In this document: positions 19,769 through 30,600 of the stretch, piece by piece
Layout of the letters: every line of letters starts with the position of its first letter
How positions within the stretch are numbered: position 1 is the first letter of the stretch
Origin: Rhodoplanes sp963840055
GTDB taxonomy: Bacteria; Pseudomonadota; Alphaproteobacteria; Rhizobiales; Xanthobacteraceae
DNA: 64,000 nucleotides
Assembly: GCA_963840055.1 (NCBI GenBank)
Contig: CAWIXM010000029.1
Span: forward strand, 1-64,000
Direction of reading: 5' to 3'
Program-made: the position numbers and the translations under genes
The notes under the pieces: model-generated
The model's database searches: none
The model's input: only the letters and a program-made list of their open reading frames with translations
Told to the model about the DNA's origin: nothing

Positions 19769-20004
19769 TGACGATACTGGCGATGAACCCGCCGCATACC
19801 AATTCGAACTGAAGAGGTAGACATTTCGGCGTGGAGGATCGTGCCCAATGCGCCGACCTGACTAAGCCGAAAGGAGAGGGGCGCGCTGACCCCGCATTGT
19901 CGCTGGCAGCTGCTCGGTCTCAGACGCAAGCAATCGCAGCCGCGCAGCGCTTGCGGGCGAGACAGCAAAAACGTCCGGGCGACCGCCGTCGGAGAGGATT
20001 CTAC
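19769..20004. other. Intergenic stretch between sugar transferase and response regulator genes
   Basis: No convincing gene or EPS box is seen in this interval. Confidence 0.35.
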
Positions 20005-20739
20005 TCAGCTTCCATTCGTCAGGCGCAATTTTCGGGGTGCATCAAACTGAGCGTCCATGGGATAAAGGTTCGCTCGGAGTTCAAGCTTATTAATGATCTC
20101 AATGAGAGTCGCAGCCTTGAACGCAGCTGCGGTACGGTTACGCACGCCGAGTATCCGCATAAGTGCGGCAGCGTGGATCTTGGTCGTCGCTTCCGTGATA
20201 TGCAATGCGCGTCCGATTTCCTTATTTGATAGGCCGTGAGCAATAAGCGAAAGCACCTCGCGCTGACGCGCCGTCAGCTTGAATATTTTTTCGTCGCCCG
20301 GCAGCATGGCCCGCGCGTCATTGCCCGAGCATACGTCCCTCGTATCCGCAAGCGACATGGGTACGTAAATCCGCCCCGACAAGACGTCCCTGATTGCACC
20401 GAGGATTTCGTTGTCGGGCTGGTGCTTCGATATAAAGCCATAAAATCCCGCCGCGAGGCTCGCGAGAATGTTTGTCCGCGTCTCTTGCGCGGAGATGATC
20501 ACCCATCTCGTGGCAACAGACGCGTCGTAAGCCTGCCGCAAAGGCTCGATGGACTGAAAACGGGATTCGTCCATGTCGACCAGGATGAGGTCGATAAATT
20601 CCTCCGTCCTGATTTGAGCGGAAGCATTTAGGGGATTGTTCGCTTCGAGAACCTTTGCGTGGGGTATATTGGTTTCGATCAGGATCCGTAGACCCGTTCT
20701 ATACACGCTGCGTTCATCTACTATTAAGATACGAGCCAT
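20005..20739 (-). CDS. NarL/LuxR-type response regulator, copy 1
   Basis: 244 residues: an N-terminal receiver domain (VDERSVYRTGL acidic patch, LILVDMD carrying the probable phospho-acceptor Asp, and a Lys in ISKHQPD) and a C-terminal LuxR helix-turn-helix (LTARQREVLSLIAHGLSNKE). The first acidic pair is DE rather than the usual DD. No histidine kinase gene is in the window. A near-match EPS box lies at 20842-20855. A paralog is at 32955-33665. It probably regulates EPS or adhesion genes, by inference from location. Confidence 0.9.
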   Translation of the reverse strand: MARILIVDERSVYRTGLRILIETNIPHAKVLEANNPLNASAQIRTEEFIDLILVDMDESRFQSIEPLRQAYDASVATRWVIISAQETRTNILASLAAGFYGFISKHQPDNEILGAIRDVLSGRIYVPMSLADTRDVCSGNDARAMLPGDEKIFKLTARQREVLSLIAHGLSNKEIGRALHITEATTKIHAAALMRILGVRNRTAAAFKAATLIEIINKLELRANLYPMDAQFDAPRKLRLTNGS

Positions 20740-20841
20740 TTATCGCCCGTTGCGTGTCGATGTCGACCCTGGGTCGGCACAAAAAATTCGGACGAGCCAG
20801 CGTCCGTCGCGCTCATCTCACCCCAGCCGGATTTTTCGGTT

Positions 20842-20855
20842 TTGACTATTGTCAG
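20842..20855. promoter_or_regulatory. EPS box 3 (one mismatch)
   Basis: TTGACTATTGTCAG matches TTGAC-N4-GTCAA at 9 of 10 fixed positions. It sits 103 bp upstream of the response regulator start (minus strand). Confidence 0.4.
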
Positions 20856-20935
20856 ATAGCGTGTTGTCGGCGCGTGTATTCATTGTGAACCCACTAGCTT
20901 CCGTTGTTCCACAACACTCTAGCGATGTTCGACAT

Positions 20936-21130
20936 ATGAATGAGAGGCTTACGATCGATATAGCGACGGCAACTCGCTTGCCCGCCGCTTGCGCCGACAC
21001 CAATCAGCGGCCGCAGCCGCACCTGGATTGGAGAATTCTGGTTGTCGGCGCAGGGCTTTGCTCTACGGTTGCTTGGATTGGCTTTGTCGTCTGGCTAGTT
21101 GTCCGGGCGAGCGCCTTCGTCCTAGCCTAG
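20936..21130 (+). CDS. Small single-span membrane protein
   Basis: 64 residues from the ATG at 20936. The C-terminal half is one strongly hydrophobic helix (ILVVGAGLCSTVAWIGFVVW). It diverges from the response regulator gene and is followed by an IS630 remnant. No family is recognised; it could be a remnant. Confidence 0.4.
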   Translation: MNERLTIDIATATRLPAACADTNQRPQPHLDWRILVVGAGLCSTVAWIGFVVWLVVRASAFVLA

Positions 21131-21573
21131 TGGATCGACTCTAACGCTTGCTGCCCTCCGGCGATAGCGGCGAGTGCGCGGGTAGGGTCGGCTGTCCAGA
21201 CGAAAGGTCTGGAATTGGCGTTGGTCTCCGCGATGAAGCGATTGATCGCTTCCTGCAGATCGACGACTGAGCGAAAGACGCCGCGTTTGAGGCGGCGTTT
21301 GGTGAGCTTGGCAAAGAATCCCTAGACGGCGTTAAGCCAGGAGGCCGGGGTCGGGGTAAAGTGGAAGGCCCAGCGGGGATGGCGGGTGAGCCGTTGGCGC
21401 ACCGTCGGATGCTTGTGGACGGCGTAGTTGTCGACGATGGCATGGATGACTTTGCCGGCGGGGACATGCGCTTCGACGGCATTGAGAAAGCGAATTAACT
21501 CCTGATGGCGGTGGCGCTGCATGTTGCGGCCGATGACCGTTCCGTCGAGCACATTCAGGGCAGCGAACAACCC
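21127..21573 (-). pseudogene. IS630-family transposase, C-terminal remnant with an in-frame stop
   Basis: The minus strand reads FAALNVLDGTVIG, then VIHAIVDNYAVHKHP (DDE aspartate) and FHFTPTPASWLNAV, then a TAG where IS630 proteins have Glu (NAVEGFFAKL), then FFAKLTKRRLKRGVF to the natural end. The N-terminal half is absent. The nonsense change removes the third catalytic acidic residue. Confidence 0.85.
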
Positions 21574-22046
21574 TCAGCATATAACTGATGAGTTTTCCTC
21601 GCGATCGAACGTTGTGATGCGATCGACTAGGCATTCATTCTTGGCGCGTTCTTCGTGCACGTTAGCATCACATAGCTCCCGAGATAGGCCGAGAGCCGCG
21701 AGTAGTGTCGAGTTTTCGCGTCCTAAGTAGCACCGCGACCTAAAGACAACCGTTTCAATGAACCACTTTACCTGAAAGAGAGCACCGGACTTTTCCGGCG
21801 TTTGCATGACCCTGCGGTTGCTTCTGCCTACTAATGAGCATGCCCCTGCAGCAATCGAGTTGACGGCCCTCAAGTCCGGGCGGCCGACCGGCCATACAAG
21901 AATAGTCGATGAGCCCGAAACAGCAGCGCGTGCATGGCGTTGCTGGTTATAGGGATTGGTGACGATGAAAATGCGTTTCCTCCGACCAGTTCATTGTTCA
22001 CCGCAAAACAGTCTGTGGTCATCGCGACATCGGCGGATTTGATCAG
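21574..22046. other. Gap holding EPS box 4
   Basis: No gene is recognised. The only signal I can support is the palindrome-like box at 21860-21873. Confidence 0.4.
21860..21873. promoter_or_regulatory. EPS box 4 (one mismatch)
   Basis: TTGACGGCCCTCAA matches TTGAC-N4-GTCAA at 9 of 10 fixed positions. It lies 174 bp upstream of the membrane GT2 gene at 22047. Confidence 0.45.
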
Positions 22047-23261
22047 ATGATTGAGCTCGTGAGTTTTATGTTGTTGGCGCTTGCGCTGTCGATACTTGCC
22101 CTGGTGGTACTGTTGTTTTTGCAGATTGGAGCATCGTTCTTCACGACCACAGCTCCGGCCGTCGCCTCAGGAACTCCGAAATTCGCGGTAATAGTGCCGG
22201 CGCATAATGAAAGCGCTACGATCCGGTCGACGATCCGATCGATAACGCCCCAGTTAGGCGGCACGGGACGGCTGCTTGTCGTTGCCGACAACTGCACGGA
22301 CGATACGGCGCTCTTGGCTGCAGCCGCCGGAGCGGAGGTGACTGAGCGCCGTGATGAGCGCCGGATCGGAAAAGGCTACGCGTTGGATCACGGCGTGAAA
22401 CTCCTAGCGCGAACCGGTCCGCCTGATGTTGTCGTAATTATCGATGCGGACTGCGAAATAGGTGCTGGAACTCTCGATAAGCTTGTGCAGGCGAGTATCG
22501 CCAGCGGACGGCCCGCGCAAGCGTCCAACACCATCCATTCGCCGGCGTCGGCAGACACGTTCGATCGAATCTCCCAGTTTGCATGGACGGTGAAGACCCT
22601 GGTCAGGCCGTTGGGATACAGCCGTCTGGGACTGCCTTGTCAGTTAATGGGAACCGGCATGGCACTACCGTGGTCAATCGTCTCTTCGGTGAATCTTGCG
22701 ACAGGACACCTCGCCGAAGACCAAAAACTCACTGCCGATCTGGCGCTTATGAGAAAGGCGGCGCTATTTTGCCCGGAGGCTCAGGTGACCAGTTCGTCCC
22801 CTCAAGAAAAAGAGGGACGGCGAATACAGCGGACGAGATGGGAGCACGGGCACCTTGCGGTGATAGTAGAATATTTCCCCCGTTTGCTCGTCCGGGCAAT
22901 CATCGACAAAAATCTGACGCTATTTGCGATCGCTCTTGATCTCAGCGTTCCGCCGTTGGCGCTTCTTGCCCTTCTCACGGTGACGCTGCAAAGCATAACA
23001 TTATTCTGGTTTGCTGTAAGCTATTCAACGGGTCCGTTGTTTATTGCCACGGTCTCGAGCGGGTTGTTCGGTGTATCGATCGGGATTGCGTGGTGGCGCT
23101 TTGGTCGGGACTTGTTGTCATTACGTGACCTTGCAGCGGTGCCCGCATATTGCGCTTCGAAAATTCCGAGTTTTCTGCGGTTTGTTACCAACCGGAAACT
23201 GCCTGGGTCAGATCCCCAGAAGCAAACAGCCAATTATCGGTGGCGAAGACGGGATTCGTGA
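22047..23261 (+). CDS. Membrane-associated family 2 glycosyltransferase
   Basis: 404 residues: an N-terminal membrane helix (about 5-32), then a GT-A domain with AVIVPAHNESATI, VADNCTDDT and the VIIDADCEI metal-binding segment near 145, an ED acidic pair (HLAEDQKL near 230) with the QRTRWEHGH (Q/RxxRW-like) stretch near 265, and two or three C-terminal helices. This layout fits processive-type or membrane GT2 enzymes of EPS loci. It is preceded by EPS box 4 and faces the HlyD-like gene. Confidence 0.9.
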   Translation: MIELVSFMLLALALSILALVVLLFLQIGASFFTTTAPAVASGTPKFAVIVPAHNESATIRSTIRSITPQLGGTGRLLVVADNCTDDTALLAAAAGAEVTERRDERRIGKGYALDHGVKLLARTGPPDVVVIIDADCEIGAGTLDKLVQASIASGRPAQASNTIHSPASADTFDRISQFAWTVKTLVRPLGYSRLGLPCQLMGTGMALPWSIVSSVNLATGHLAEDQKLTADLALMRKAALFCPEAQVTSSSPQEKEGRRIQRTRWEHGHLAVIVEYFPRLLVRAIIDKNLTLFAIALDLSVPPLALLALLTVTLQSITLFWFAVSYSTGPLFIATVSSGLFGVSIGIAWWRFGRDLLSLRDLAAVPAYCASKIPSFLRFVTNRKLPGSDPQKQTANYRWRRRDS

Positions 23262-23265
23262 CCGG

Positions 23266-25350
23266 TCATCTCTCGTGTAAGCTCTCGTGCTGGTAGCGAA
23301 CGAGTGGTGAGAGCAAATAGCTGATGATGTTGCGCGACCCCGTTTTGATCTCAACGGTCGCGGCCATTCCGGGCGAGAGGTTGACGCGTTTGTTCTCGAT
23401 GTTCAGCTGGGTCCGGTCGAGCGATACGCGGGCGGAGTATATCAATTCTTGTCCTTTTGGCTCGCTGCTGCTTGTTTCGGCGCCTTGCGACTTATCGACC
23501 GACTTATCGGGCCTATCGCGGACGATGGCGTCTTGCGAGACGCTGAGGATTTTCCCGTGCAGCAATCCGTAGCGCGTGAAATTGAATGCGTCGACCTTGA
23601 TCGCAGCATCCTGGTTGACGCCAACGAACCCGATATCCCGGTTGGATATCATCGCTTCGATTTCAAGTTTGTTATCGACTGGAACGACGATCATAAGCGT
23701 CTGCGCCGGCGTGACCACGCCACCGATGGTATGGATGGAAAGCTGTTGCACCACGCCGTCGACCGGTGCCGTTAATGTCTGCAGGCTCGTGCGTTGTTCC
23801 GCCTTGATAATATCCTGCCTCAGCCCTGCCGCCTTTTGCTCGGCTTTGGCCAAGTCATTCAAGAGAGAGCGCTCGTACTCGGCGACGGTCTTGCTCCGTG
23901 TCTCCACCAAAGCGTCGATCGCGGCGTCGGCTTCGCTCTGCCGGCTCCGTTGGACCAAAATTTCTTTGCGTTGACCGACCAAGTCTTGCAGCTCGCTTAA
24001 ATACTGGAGTTTTGAACCAAGCTCTCTGTTGAAGAGCTGTTCACGTATTCCGACCCGCTCTTGTAGCGGTGCGCTGGTGGCCTCAAGTTTCTCGATCGCG
24101 GCCTTGATGGTGGCGCGCTCGGCGTTCTTTTGCGCCACTTGGTGGTCGATGGCGGCGAGCTTCGCTTTCTGTTCGGCGACTTCGCTGGCTAGGAAGCGGC
24201 GATGCATCTCGATCATATCAATCGGCGAACCAGCGGGCGGATTGAACGCGCCGAGAGGGTCGTCTTTGGAGCCCAGGGCAGCGCGCAGGCGTGCGGCTTC
24301 GAGTTGAGCCGCCATGAGGTCGGCTCTCAGATGTCCGAGTTCGGCGTCGCTCATCGTTGGATCGAGCTCGACAAGCACAGTTCCGGCCTTCACGCGTTGG
24401 CCGTCGCGAACATGGATAGCCCGCACGACGCCCGTCTCGAACGGCTGAATGGTTTTGGTTCGATCGCTCGGAATGATCTTACCGGATGCGACGGCGACGA
24501 TGTCGACCCTGCCGACGCACGCCCAGATCAACGCGGCGCTGAAAACGGCCACGATAGTCAAAGCAATGGCGCGGCCGGTCGGTGAGGGAGGCGTTTCGAC
24601 AATCTCAAGCGCGGCCGGCAAGAAGGCGAGGTCTTCAAAGTGGGGGCGATCGCCTGCGGCCCGTCGCAGACCGAGCACGCGGCGACGTTTGCGGTGGCGA
24701 TCGCCCATAGCGCCATCGACGGCGCGGGCGCTAAACTGAGTGGGCCGCTTCGCATTATCGGGCTGGGAAGACTGCCGACTGGTCTCGATGATACGGCTGA
24801 CTTGTCGCCTCGCCTGCGTGCGCCGGGACGCGAGGAACCGCTGAATGAAGCCGTCGGTTTTGCTTGGCCTTTCCATCAATACGAGCCGGCCGTCCCACTG
24901 CGCTTCGAACTCGGCGCGAGGCATGAAGATTGGCCGGTCGGAATCTGGCGTGTGGACGACCACCTCGCTGTCTGTGGCCTTTCCGAGAAGTAGAAAACCG
25001 CCGTCGTGCAATACAGCGATTCCTGGCAGAGGGGACGTTGCGAGCTGTTCCCATCTGGTTGTCAGGATTTGCGCCTTGAGGCCAAACTCCTTGGCGCAGC
25101 GAAAAATCTCCGGTACGCCCACTTTGTTTTTCCCGACGCGGTCGCAAAGTTGCTGCGGATCTGCGTCGACGCTGAGCAGTCGAAATAGCATGTCGAGCGC
25201 GAACAGCCCCGGATCGGCCGAAACATCCTTCTCGATCGGGACTAGATCGTGTGAAGGCGTCTCATATCGAGCCGTTATGGGTTCCTGCGCCCCACTGAGG
25301 CATCCGCCTCCTGCAGCAGAAGGCAAGACCGTTTGTTCAACCAACCTCAT
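23266..25350 (-). CDS. HlyD-type membrane fusion protein with an N-terminal C39-like domain
   Basis: About 694 residues if started at the ATG overlapping the ABC gene's stop (the frame is open to 25383). Residues ~40-160 are a C39-like domain as normally found at the N-terminus of HlyB-type ABC transporters, with no catalytic Cys (DPGLFALDMLFRLL); it closely matches the same domain of the neighbouring hlyB (GVPEIFRCAKEFGLKA). A basic linker (~165-240) follows, then a membrane helix (~260-280), two lipoyl-like half-motifs around a long coiled coil, and the HlyD C-terminus. HlyD bridges the ABC exporter and outer-membrane TolC. The fusion is unusual and may derive from deletion within tandem hlyB-hlyD genes. 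Confidence 0.8.
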   Translation of the reverse strand: MRLVEQTVLPSAAGGGCLSGAQEPITARYETPSHDLVPIEKDVSADPGLFALDMLFRLLSVDADPQQLCDRVGKNKVGVPEIFRCAKEFGLKAQILTTRWEQLATSPLPGIAVLHDGGFLLLGKATDSEVVVHTPDSDRPIFMPRAEFEAQWDGRLVLMERPSKTDGFIQRFLASRRTQARRQVSRIIETSRQSSQPDNAKRPTQFSARAVDGAMGDRHRKRRRVLGLRRAAGDRPHFEDLAFLPAALEIVETPPSPTGRAIALTIVAVFSAALIWACVGRVDIVAVASGKIIPSDRTKTIQPFETGVVRAIHVRDGQRVKAGTVLVELDPTMSDAELGHLRADLMAAQLEAARLRAALGSKDDPLGAFNPPAGSPIDMIEMHRRFLASEVAEQKAKLAAIDHQVAQKNAERATIKAAIEKLEATSAPLQERVGIREQLFNRELGSKLQYLSELQDLVGQRKEILVQRSRQSEADAAIDALVETRSKTVAEYERSLLNDLAKAEQKAAGLRQDIIKAEQRTSLQTLTAPVDGVVQQLSIHTIGGVVTPAQTLMIVVPVDNKLEIEAMISNRDIGFVGVNQDAAIKVDAFNFTRYGLLHGKILSVSQDAIVRDRPDKSVDKSQGAETSSSEPKGQELIYSARVSLDRTQLNIENKRVNLSPGMAATVEIKTGSRNIISYLLSPLVRYQHESLHER

Positions 25351-27486
25351 GCAGCCCTGCCTGGAGCCGATGGAGGGTTGCATATCGGCCGCCGGTCTTG
25401 ATCAGCTCGTCGTGGGTGCCGTCCTCGATCAGGCGGCCGCGTTCGATCGTGATGATGCGGTCCGCCATCCGCAGGGCCGATAGCCGATGCGCGATGACGA
25501 AGACCGTTCGGCCACGGCAATCTGTGCCATATTCTGTTGGATGATGCGTTCGCTCTCATAGTCAAGCGCGCTTGTCGCCTCGTCGAAAATGAGAATGCGG
25601 GGGTCGGTAATCAGCGCGCGGGCAATGGCGATGCGCTGGCGCTGGCCTCCGGAGAGGCTGGTGCCCCGCTCGCCAACGATCGTGTCATAGCCTTCGGGCA
25701 GCTCGAGAATGAAGTCATGGGCGCCGGCGAGCGTCGCTGCGGCGATCGACGCGCTCGGTCGGCATGGCGGGATCGGCAAGAGCGATATTGTCGCGAACCG
25801 AACGGTTGAACAGCACATTCTCCTGAAGCACGACGCCGATCTGCCGCCGCAGCCAGGCCGGGTCGACTTGCGCCAAGATCGATCCCGTCGACGAGCACGC
25901 GGCCGCTTTCCGGGACATAGAGGCGCTGGACGAGCTTGGCGAGCGTGCTCTTGCCCGAGCCGGAGGGGCCGACGATTCCGACCAACTGACCGGCCGGGAC
26001 CTCAAAGCTGACATCGTGAAGAATTTCCGGCCGTCGATGCGATAGCGGAAGGTGACGTGCTCGAAGGTGACGTCGCCGCGGATCGCCGGCAGCGCCATGC
26101 GGCCCGGATTGTAGATCGGCTCGGCCGGCGTATTGAGGATGTCGCCGAGGCGCTCGAACCGACAGTCGCGCCTGATGAAAATCCTGCCAGATCTGCGCGA
26201 GGCGCAGCACCGGCGCGCTGACGCGGCCAGCCAATAGGTTGAAGGCGACCAGTTCGCCGACCGTGAGGTCGCCGTCGATGACCAGCTTTGCTCCGAAATA
26301 AAGAATCGCCCGCCGTGACCAACTTGCTGATGAACTGTACGGTCTGGCTTGCGGTATTGCCGAGGCTGATGACCCGGAAACTTGCCGCGACATAGCCGGC
26401 GAGTTGTTCCTCCCAGCGCCGCTGCATCTGCGGCTCGACCGCCATGGCCTTGAGCGTCTCGACCCCGGTCACGCTCTCGACCAGAAAGGCCTGGTTCTCG
26501 GCGCCGCGCTCGAACTTCTCATCGAGCCGCTGCCGAAACAGCGGCGTCGCACCCGCCGAGATCGCGATATAGAACGGAAACGAGGCGAGCACGATGAAGG
26601 TCAGCAACGGCGAATAAAAGAACATCACCGCCAGGAAGACGAACGGTGAAGAACAAGTCGATGACGAGCGTCAGCGCCGAACTGGTGAGGAAATTGCGGA
26701 TGTTCTCGAGCTCGCGCACGCGGGCGACCGAGTCGCCGACCCGCCTCGCCTGAAAATAGGCGATCGGCAGCGCCAGCAGGTGCCGAAACAGCCGCGCCCC
26801 GAGCTCGACATCGATCCGATTGGTCGTGTGGGAAAACAGATAAGTGCGCAGAATGCCGAGGATCGTCTCGAATACGGCCGATCGCGATGAGGCCGATCAC
26901 CAGAACGTCGAGCGTGCTCATGCTGCGATGCACGAGCACCTTGTCGATGACGACCTGAAAGAACAGCGGCGATACCAGCGCAAAGAGCTGAAGAAAGAAC
27001 GAGGCGACCAGCACCTCGCTTAGCAGGCGGCGATATTTGTGGATTGCGCCCAGAAACCAAGTAATGTCGAACCGGCGGGTCAGATCGGTAAGGCGCGGCC
27101 CGCTTCGTCATCAGCACGAGCCGGCCGTCCCATACGGCCTCGAACTCGCTCGCGTCATCAGGGTCGGTCGCGGAGAACCCGGCGCTTGGACGATAATTTT
27201 ATCTTCTCGCCGGCCTTTGCCGAGCAGCAGAAAGCCCCATCACGCAGAGCGGCTATTCCCGGCAACGGCGTTTTGGCAAGCCGCTCCCAGCTGGTCGTCA
27301 AGGAACGGGCTTTTAGCCCAAAATCCTTTGCGCAGCGGAGCATCTCGGGGACGCCGATCGGGCGCCGGCAAACTGATGACGAATTTGCTCGGGATCGACC
27401 CCGACCCCGTGAAAACGGAGCAGCATGACCAATGTGATCAGGCCAGGATCAGGCAATAGGCCGATTTTCTCGGCTTTCGCATCCAC
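25338..27486 (-). pseudogene. HlyB/PrtD-type I secretion ABC transporter with multiple frameshifts
   Basis: Segments in changing frames cover the full order of a C39-like (CLD) type I exporter: a CLD from a GTG at ~27486 (DPGLITLVMLLRFHGVGVD), GVPEMLRCAKDFGLKA, a membrane region (FFLQLFALVSPLFFQVVIDK), Walker A (VGPSGSGKSTLAKLVQRLY), the LSGGQRQRIAIARAL signature, Walker B (ILIFDEATSALDYE) and the H-loop (TVFVIAHRL) up to a TGA near 25338. At least eight frame changes occur. The encoded partner would energise export of the RTX protein. Either it is dead or this stretch has many consensus errors, since every motif is preserved. Confidence 0.8.
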
Positions 27487-27532
27487 TGCAGTTTACCCCC
27501 CGAACTGAAACTCTGCCTTCTCGATTTTGACC

Positions 27533-27561
27533 GCAGCGCAGCCCGTTCGGGGCTGCGCTGC
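27533..27561 (-). terminator. Strong intergenic hairpin between the RTX gene and hlyB
   Basis: GCAGCGCAGCCC (27533-27544) and GGGCTGCGCTGC (27550-27561) form a perfect 12-bp stem with a 5-base loop, just after the RTX stop on the minus strand. No U-tract follows, so it may protect the RTX transcript end or attenuate read-through into hlyB rather than act as a classical terminator. Confidence 0.6.
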
Positions 27562-27612
27562 CAGCCTCCTCCCGCCGTGCGCAGCACGCCGAATTCGGGG
27601 AGGGGTTTTTGA

Positions 27613-30600
27613 TCAAGTTTGTTGCGGCGGAGTTAGCATCTGAGGTTGGGCTGATGGCGCATCCTGGATCATGGTGTCGCCTAATCCATCCGAGGACGTC
27701 GCGAAGCTTGAGGCCGTGTACTGGCCCAGCAAGGCGATACTCGCGTCGTTTAGTGCGAAATCGTTCTGGTTGAGCTGACCGAGCGTGACGCCCTGAAGCG
27801 TGATTTGGTTGTTGCTGTCGAACGCGATCTTCACGTCGCTGCCATCCTGGCTCATGAAGTTCTGGAGCTGCGCAAAGGCGGCCACCCCGTATCCGGTGAG
27901 TTCAATCAGGTCACCGCTGCTGTCACCGGCGGTGAAATCCGTGACCTGATCGAAGCCGTCGCCGAGCGTGAAAACGAAGGTGTCGTCACCAGCGCCTCCC
28001 GTCATGGCATCGTTGCCTACGCCCCCATTAATGATGTCGTTGCCGGCGCCGGCGGCGAATGCGTCGTTGCCGGCGCCGCCGTTGAGCACATCATTGCCGC
28101 TGTTGCCAAACAGCGTGTTGTCGAGCCCGTTGCCATTGAGCGTCAGCCCGGTCGCGGTGTTCACCGCCCCGATCTCGACGTTGGCGGAAAGCGTGTAGCC
28201 GCTGACGCTCACCCGAATAAACTCGGTGCCCTCGTTGGGATTTTCGTAAACCGCATCGCCCAGGTTATCGACGAAATAGGTGTCGTCGCCCGGCCCGCCG
28301 CCCATCCCGTCGGCGCCCAGGCCGCCGTCGATCGTGTCATTGCCCAGCCCGGCGGAGAAGGCGTCGGTGCCGCTGCCGCCGATCAGGACGTCGTCGCCGT
28401 TGTTGCCGAACAGGGCGTCGCCCTGGTTGTTGCCATAGAGCGTCAGCCCGGTCGCGGTGTTCACCGCCCCGATCTCGACGTTGGCGGAAAGCGTGTAGCC
28501 GCTGACGCTCACCCGAACAATGTCGGTCCCCTCGCCGGGGTTCTCGACTACCACGTCGCCCAACGAATCCACCACATAGGTGTCATCGCCAGCGCCTCCC
28601 ACGATGGTATCGTTGCCGGCGCCGCCGTTGAGCACATCATTGCCGCTGTTGCCGAACAGCGTGTTGTCGCCAGCGTTTCCGGTAAGCGTCAGCCCGGTCG
28701 CGGTAGGCGGCGGCACCGAGGCGCCCGCTGGGGCCAGCGATATGGAGTTGATGCTCCAATAGGACGGGTCTTGCGGAAATCGAATTCGAGATGCGACGTC
28801 CCGGCGGTGCCGACGACGTCGAACTTGTACTCGGTGTAGCCCTGCGCCGATTGATTCACCATCGCCAATAAGGTCTGACCATTCCACTTGACGGCGAAGT
28901 CGTCGGTTCCGCCGCTCGCATTGGCGAGCCAGAAGTCGAGCGTGTAGTGCTGCCCAGCTGTCGTCGGAATGTCTTGGCTGAGCTTCCCATCCGAGCCAAC
29001 GGGGCCAAAACCCGCCGCGTAACTGCCGCTCTTGGCGGAGTTGACCATGAAGGCTTGCGGCCCGTAACTGAGAAATGGGCCGACATTCCCGCTTAGCGCC
29101 CATCCGCTAAAATCGCCGGTCTCGAAGCCCCCATTGGCAATCAAGTCCTGGCCGCTCGTGCTTTGCGACTGGACCGTTACCGTCAGGGGGGCCGATTGCG
29201 CGCCGGTGTTGCCCGCTCCGTCCGCCGCCATTGCCGCAAAAGTGTGCGCGCCGCTTGCAAGGCTTGCAGTCGTGTAGCTCCAAGCTCCGCTGGCATTCGC
29301 TTTAGTCGTGCCGAGCAGCGTCGTGCCATCGAGAACCCGCACGGAACTGTTGGCTTCAGCCGTCCCGGTCAATGTAAGAGTATTCGCATTGGTGCTCCCG
29401 TCCCCGACGGGGCTGCTGTCCGGCGAAAACCCGCTGATCGTCGGCGCCGCCGGCGCCACCGTATCCACCCTCACGCTCAATACCGACGATGCAGGGCTGG
29501 TGCTGCCTGCTGCAGTTGTTGCGGTCGCCGTGAAGTTGTGGGTGGCGTTCGAAAGCGTTCCGGTGTTGAGACTCCAGGCGCCGCTCGAATTCGCCGTGGC
29601 CGTGCCGATTAGCGAAGTTCCATCATAGACTTTGACCGTGTTGCCCGCAGCGGCCGTGCCAGTCAGGGTCAGAATGCTCGCATTGGTGATCCCATCCCCC
29701 ACAGTGCCGCTGTCCGGCGAGAACGCGGCGATCGTCGGCGCCAGGGGGTCGGTCGTGGTGGGCGGCGGCGGCACCGAGGCGCCCGCTGGGGCCAGCGATA
29801 TGGAGTCGATGCTCCAATAGGAGGGGTCCTGGCGGAAATCGAATTCGAGATGCGACGTTCCGGCGGTGCCGACGACGTCGAACTTGTACTCGGTGTAGCC
29901 CTGCGCCGATTGATTTACCATCGCCAATAAGGTCTGACCATTCCACTTGACGGCGAAGTCGTCGGTTCCGCCGCTCGCATTGGCGAGCCAGAAGTCGAGC
30001 GTGTAGTGCTGCCCAGCTGTCGTCGGAATGTCTTGGCTGAGCTTCCCATCCGAGCCAACGGGGCCAAAACCCGCCGCGTAACTGCCGCTCTTGGCGGAGT
30101 TGACCATGAAGGCTTGCGGCCCGTAACTGAGAAATGGGCCGACATTCCCGCTTAGCGCCCATCCGCTAAAATCGCCGGTCTCGAAGCCCCCATTGGCAAT
30201 CAAGTCCTGGCCGCTCGTGCTTTGCGACTGGACCGTTACCGTCAGGGGGGCCGATTGCGCGCCGGTGTTGCCCGCTCCGTCCGTCGCCATTGCCGCAAAA
30301 GTGTGCGCGCCGCTTGCAAGGCTTGCAGTCGTGTAGCTCCAAGCTCCGCTGGCATTCGCTTTAGTCGTGCCGAGCAGCGTCGTGCCATCGAGAACCCGCA
30401 CGGAACTGTTGGCTTCAGCCGTCCCGATCAATGTAAGAGTATTCGCATTGGTGCTCCCGTCCCCGACGGGGCTGCTGTCCGGCGAAAACCCGCTGATCGT
30501 CGGCGCCGCCGGCGCCACCGTATCCACCCTCACGCTCAATACCGACGATGCAGGGCTGGTGCTGCCTGCTGCAGTTGTTGCGGTCGCCGTGAAGTTGTGG

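Noticed and set aside
27805..28839. 344-codon plus-strand frame
   Set aside because: It is antisense to the RTX repeat region; the long frame follows from GC-rich repeat codons and resembles no family.
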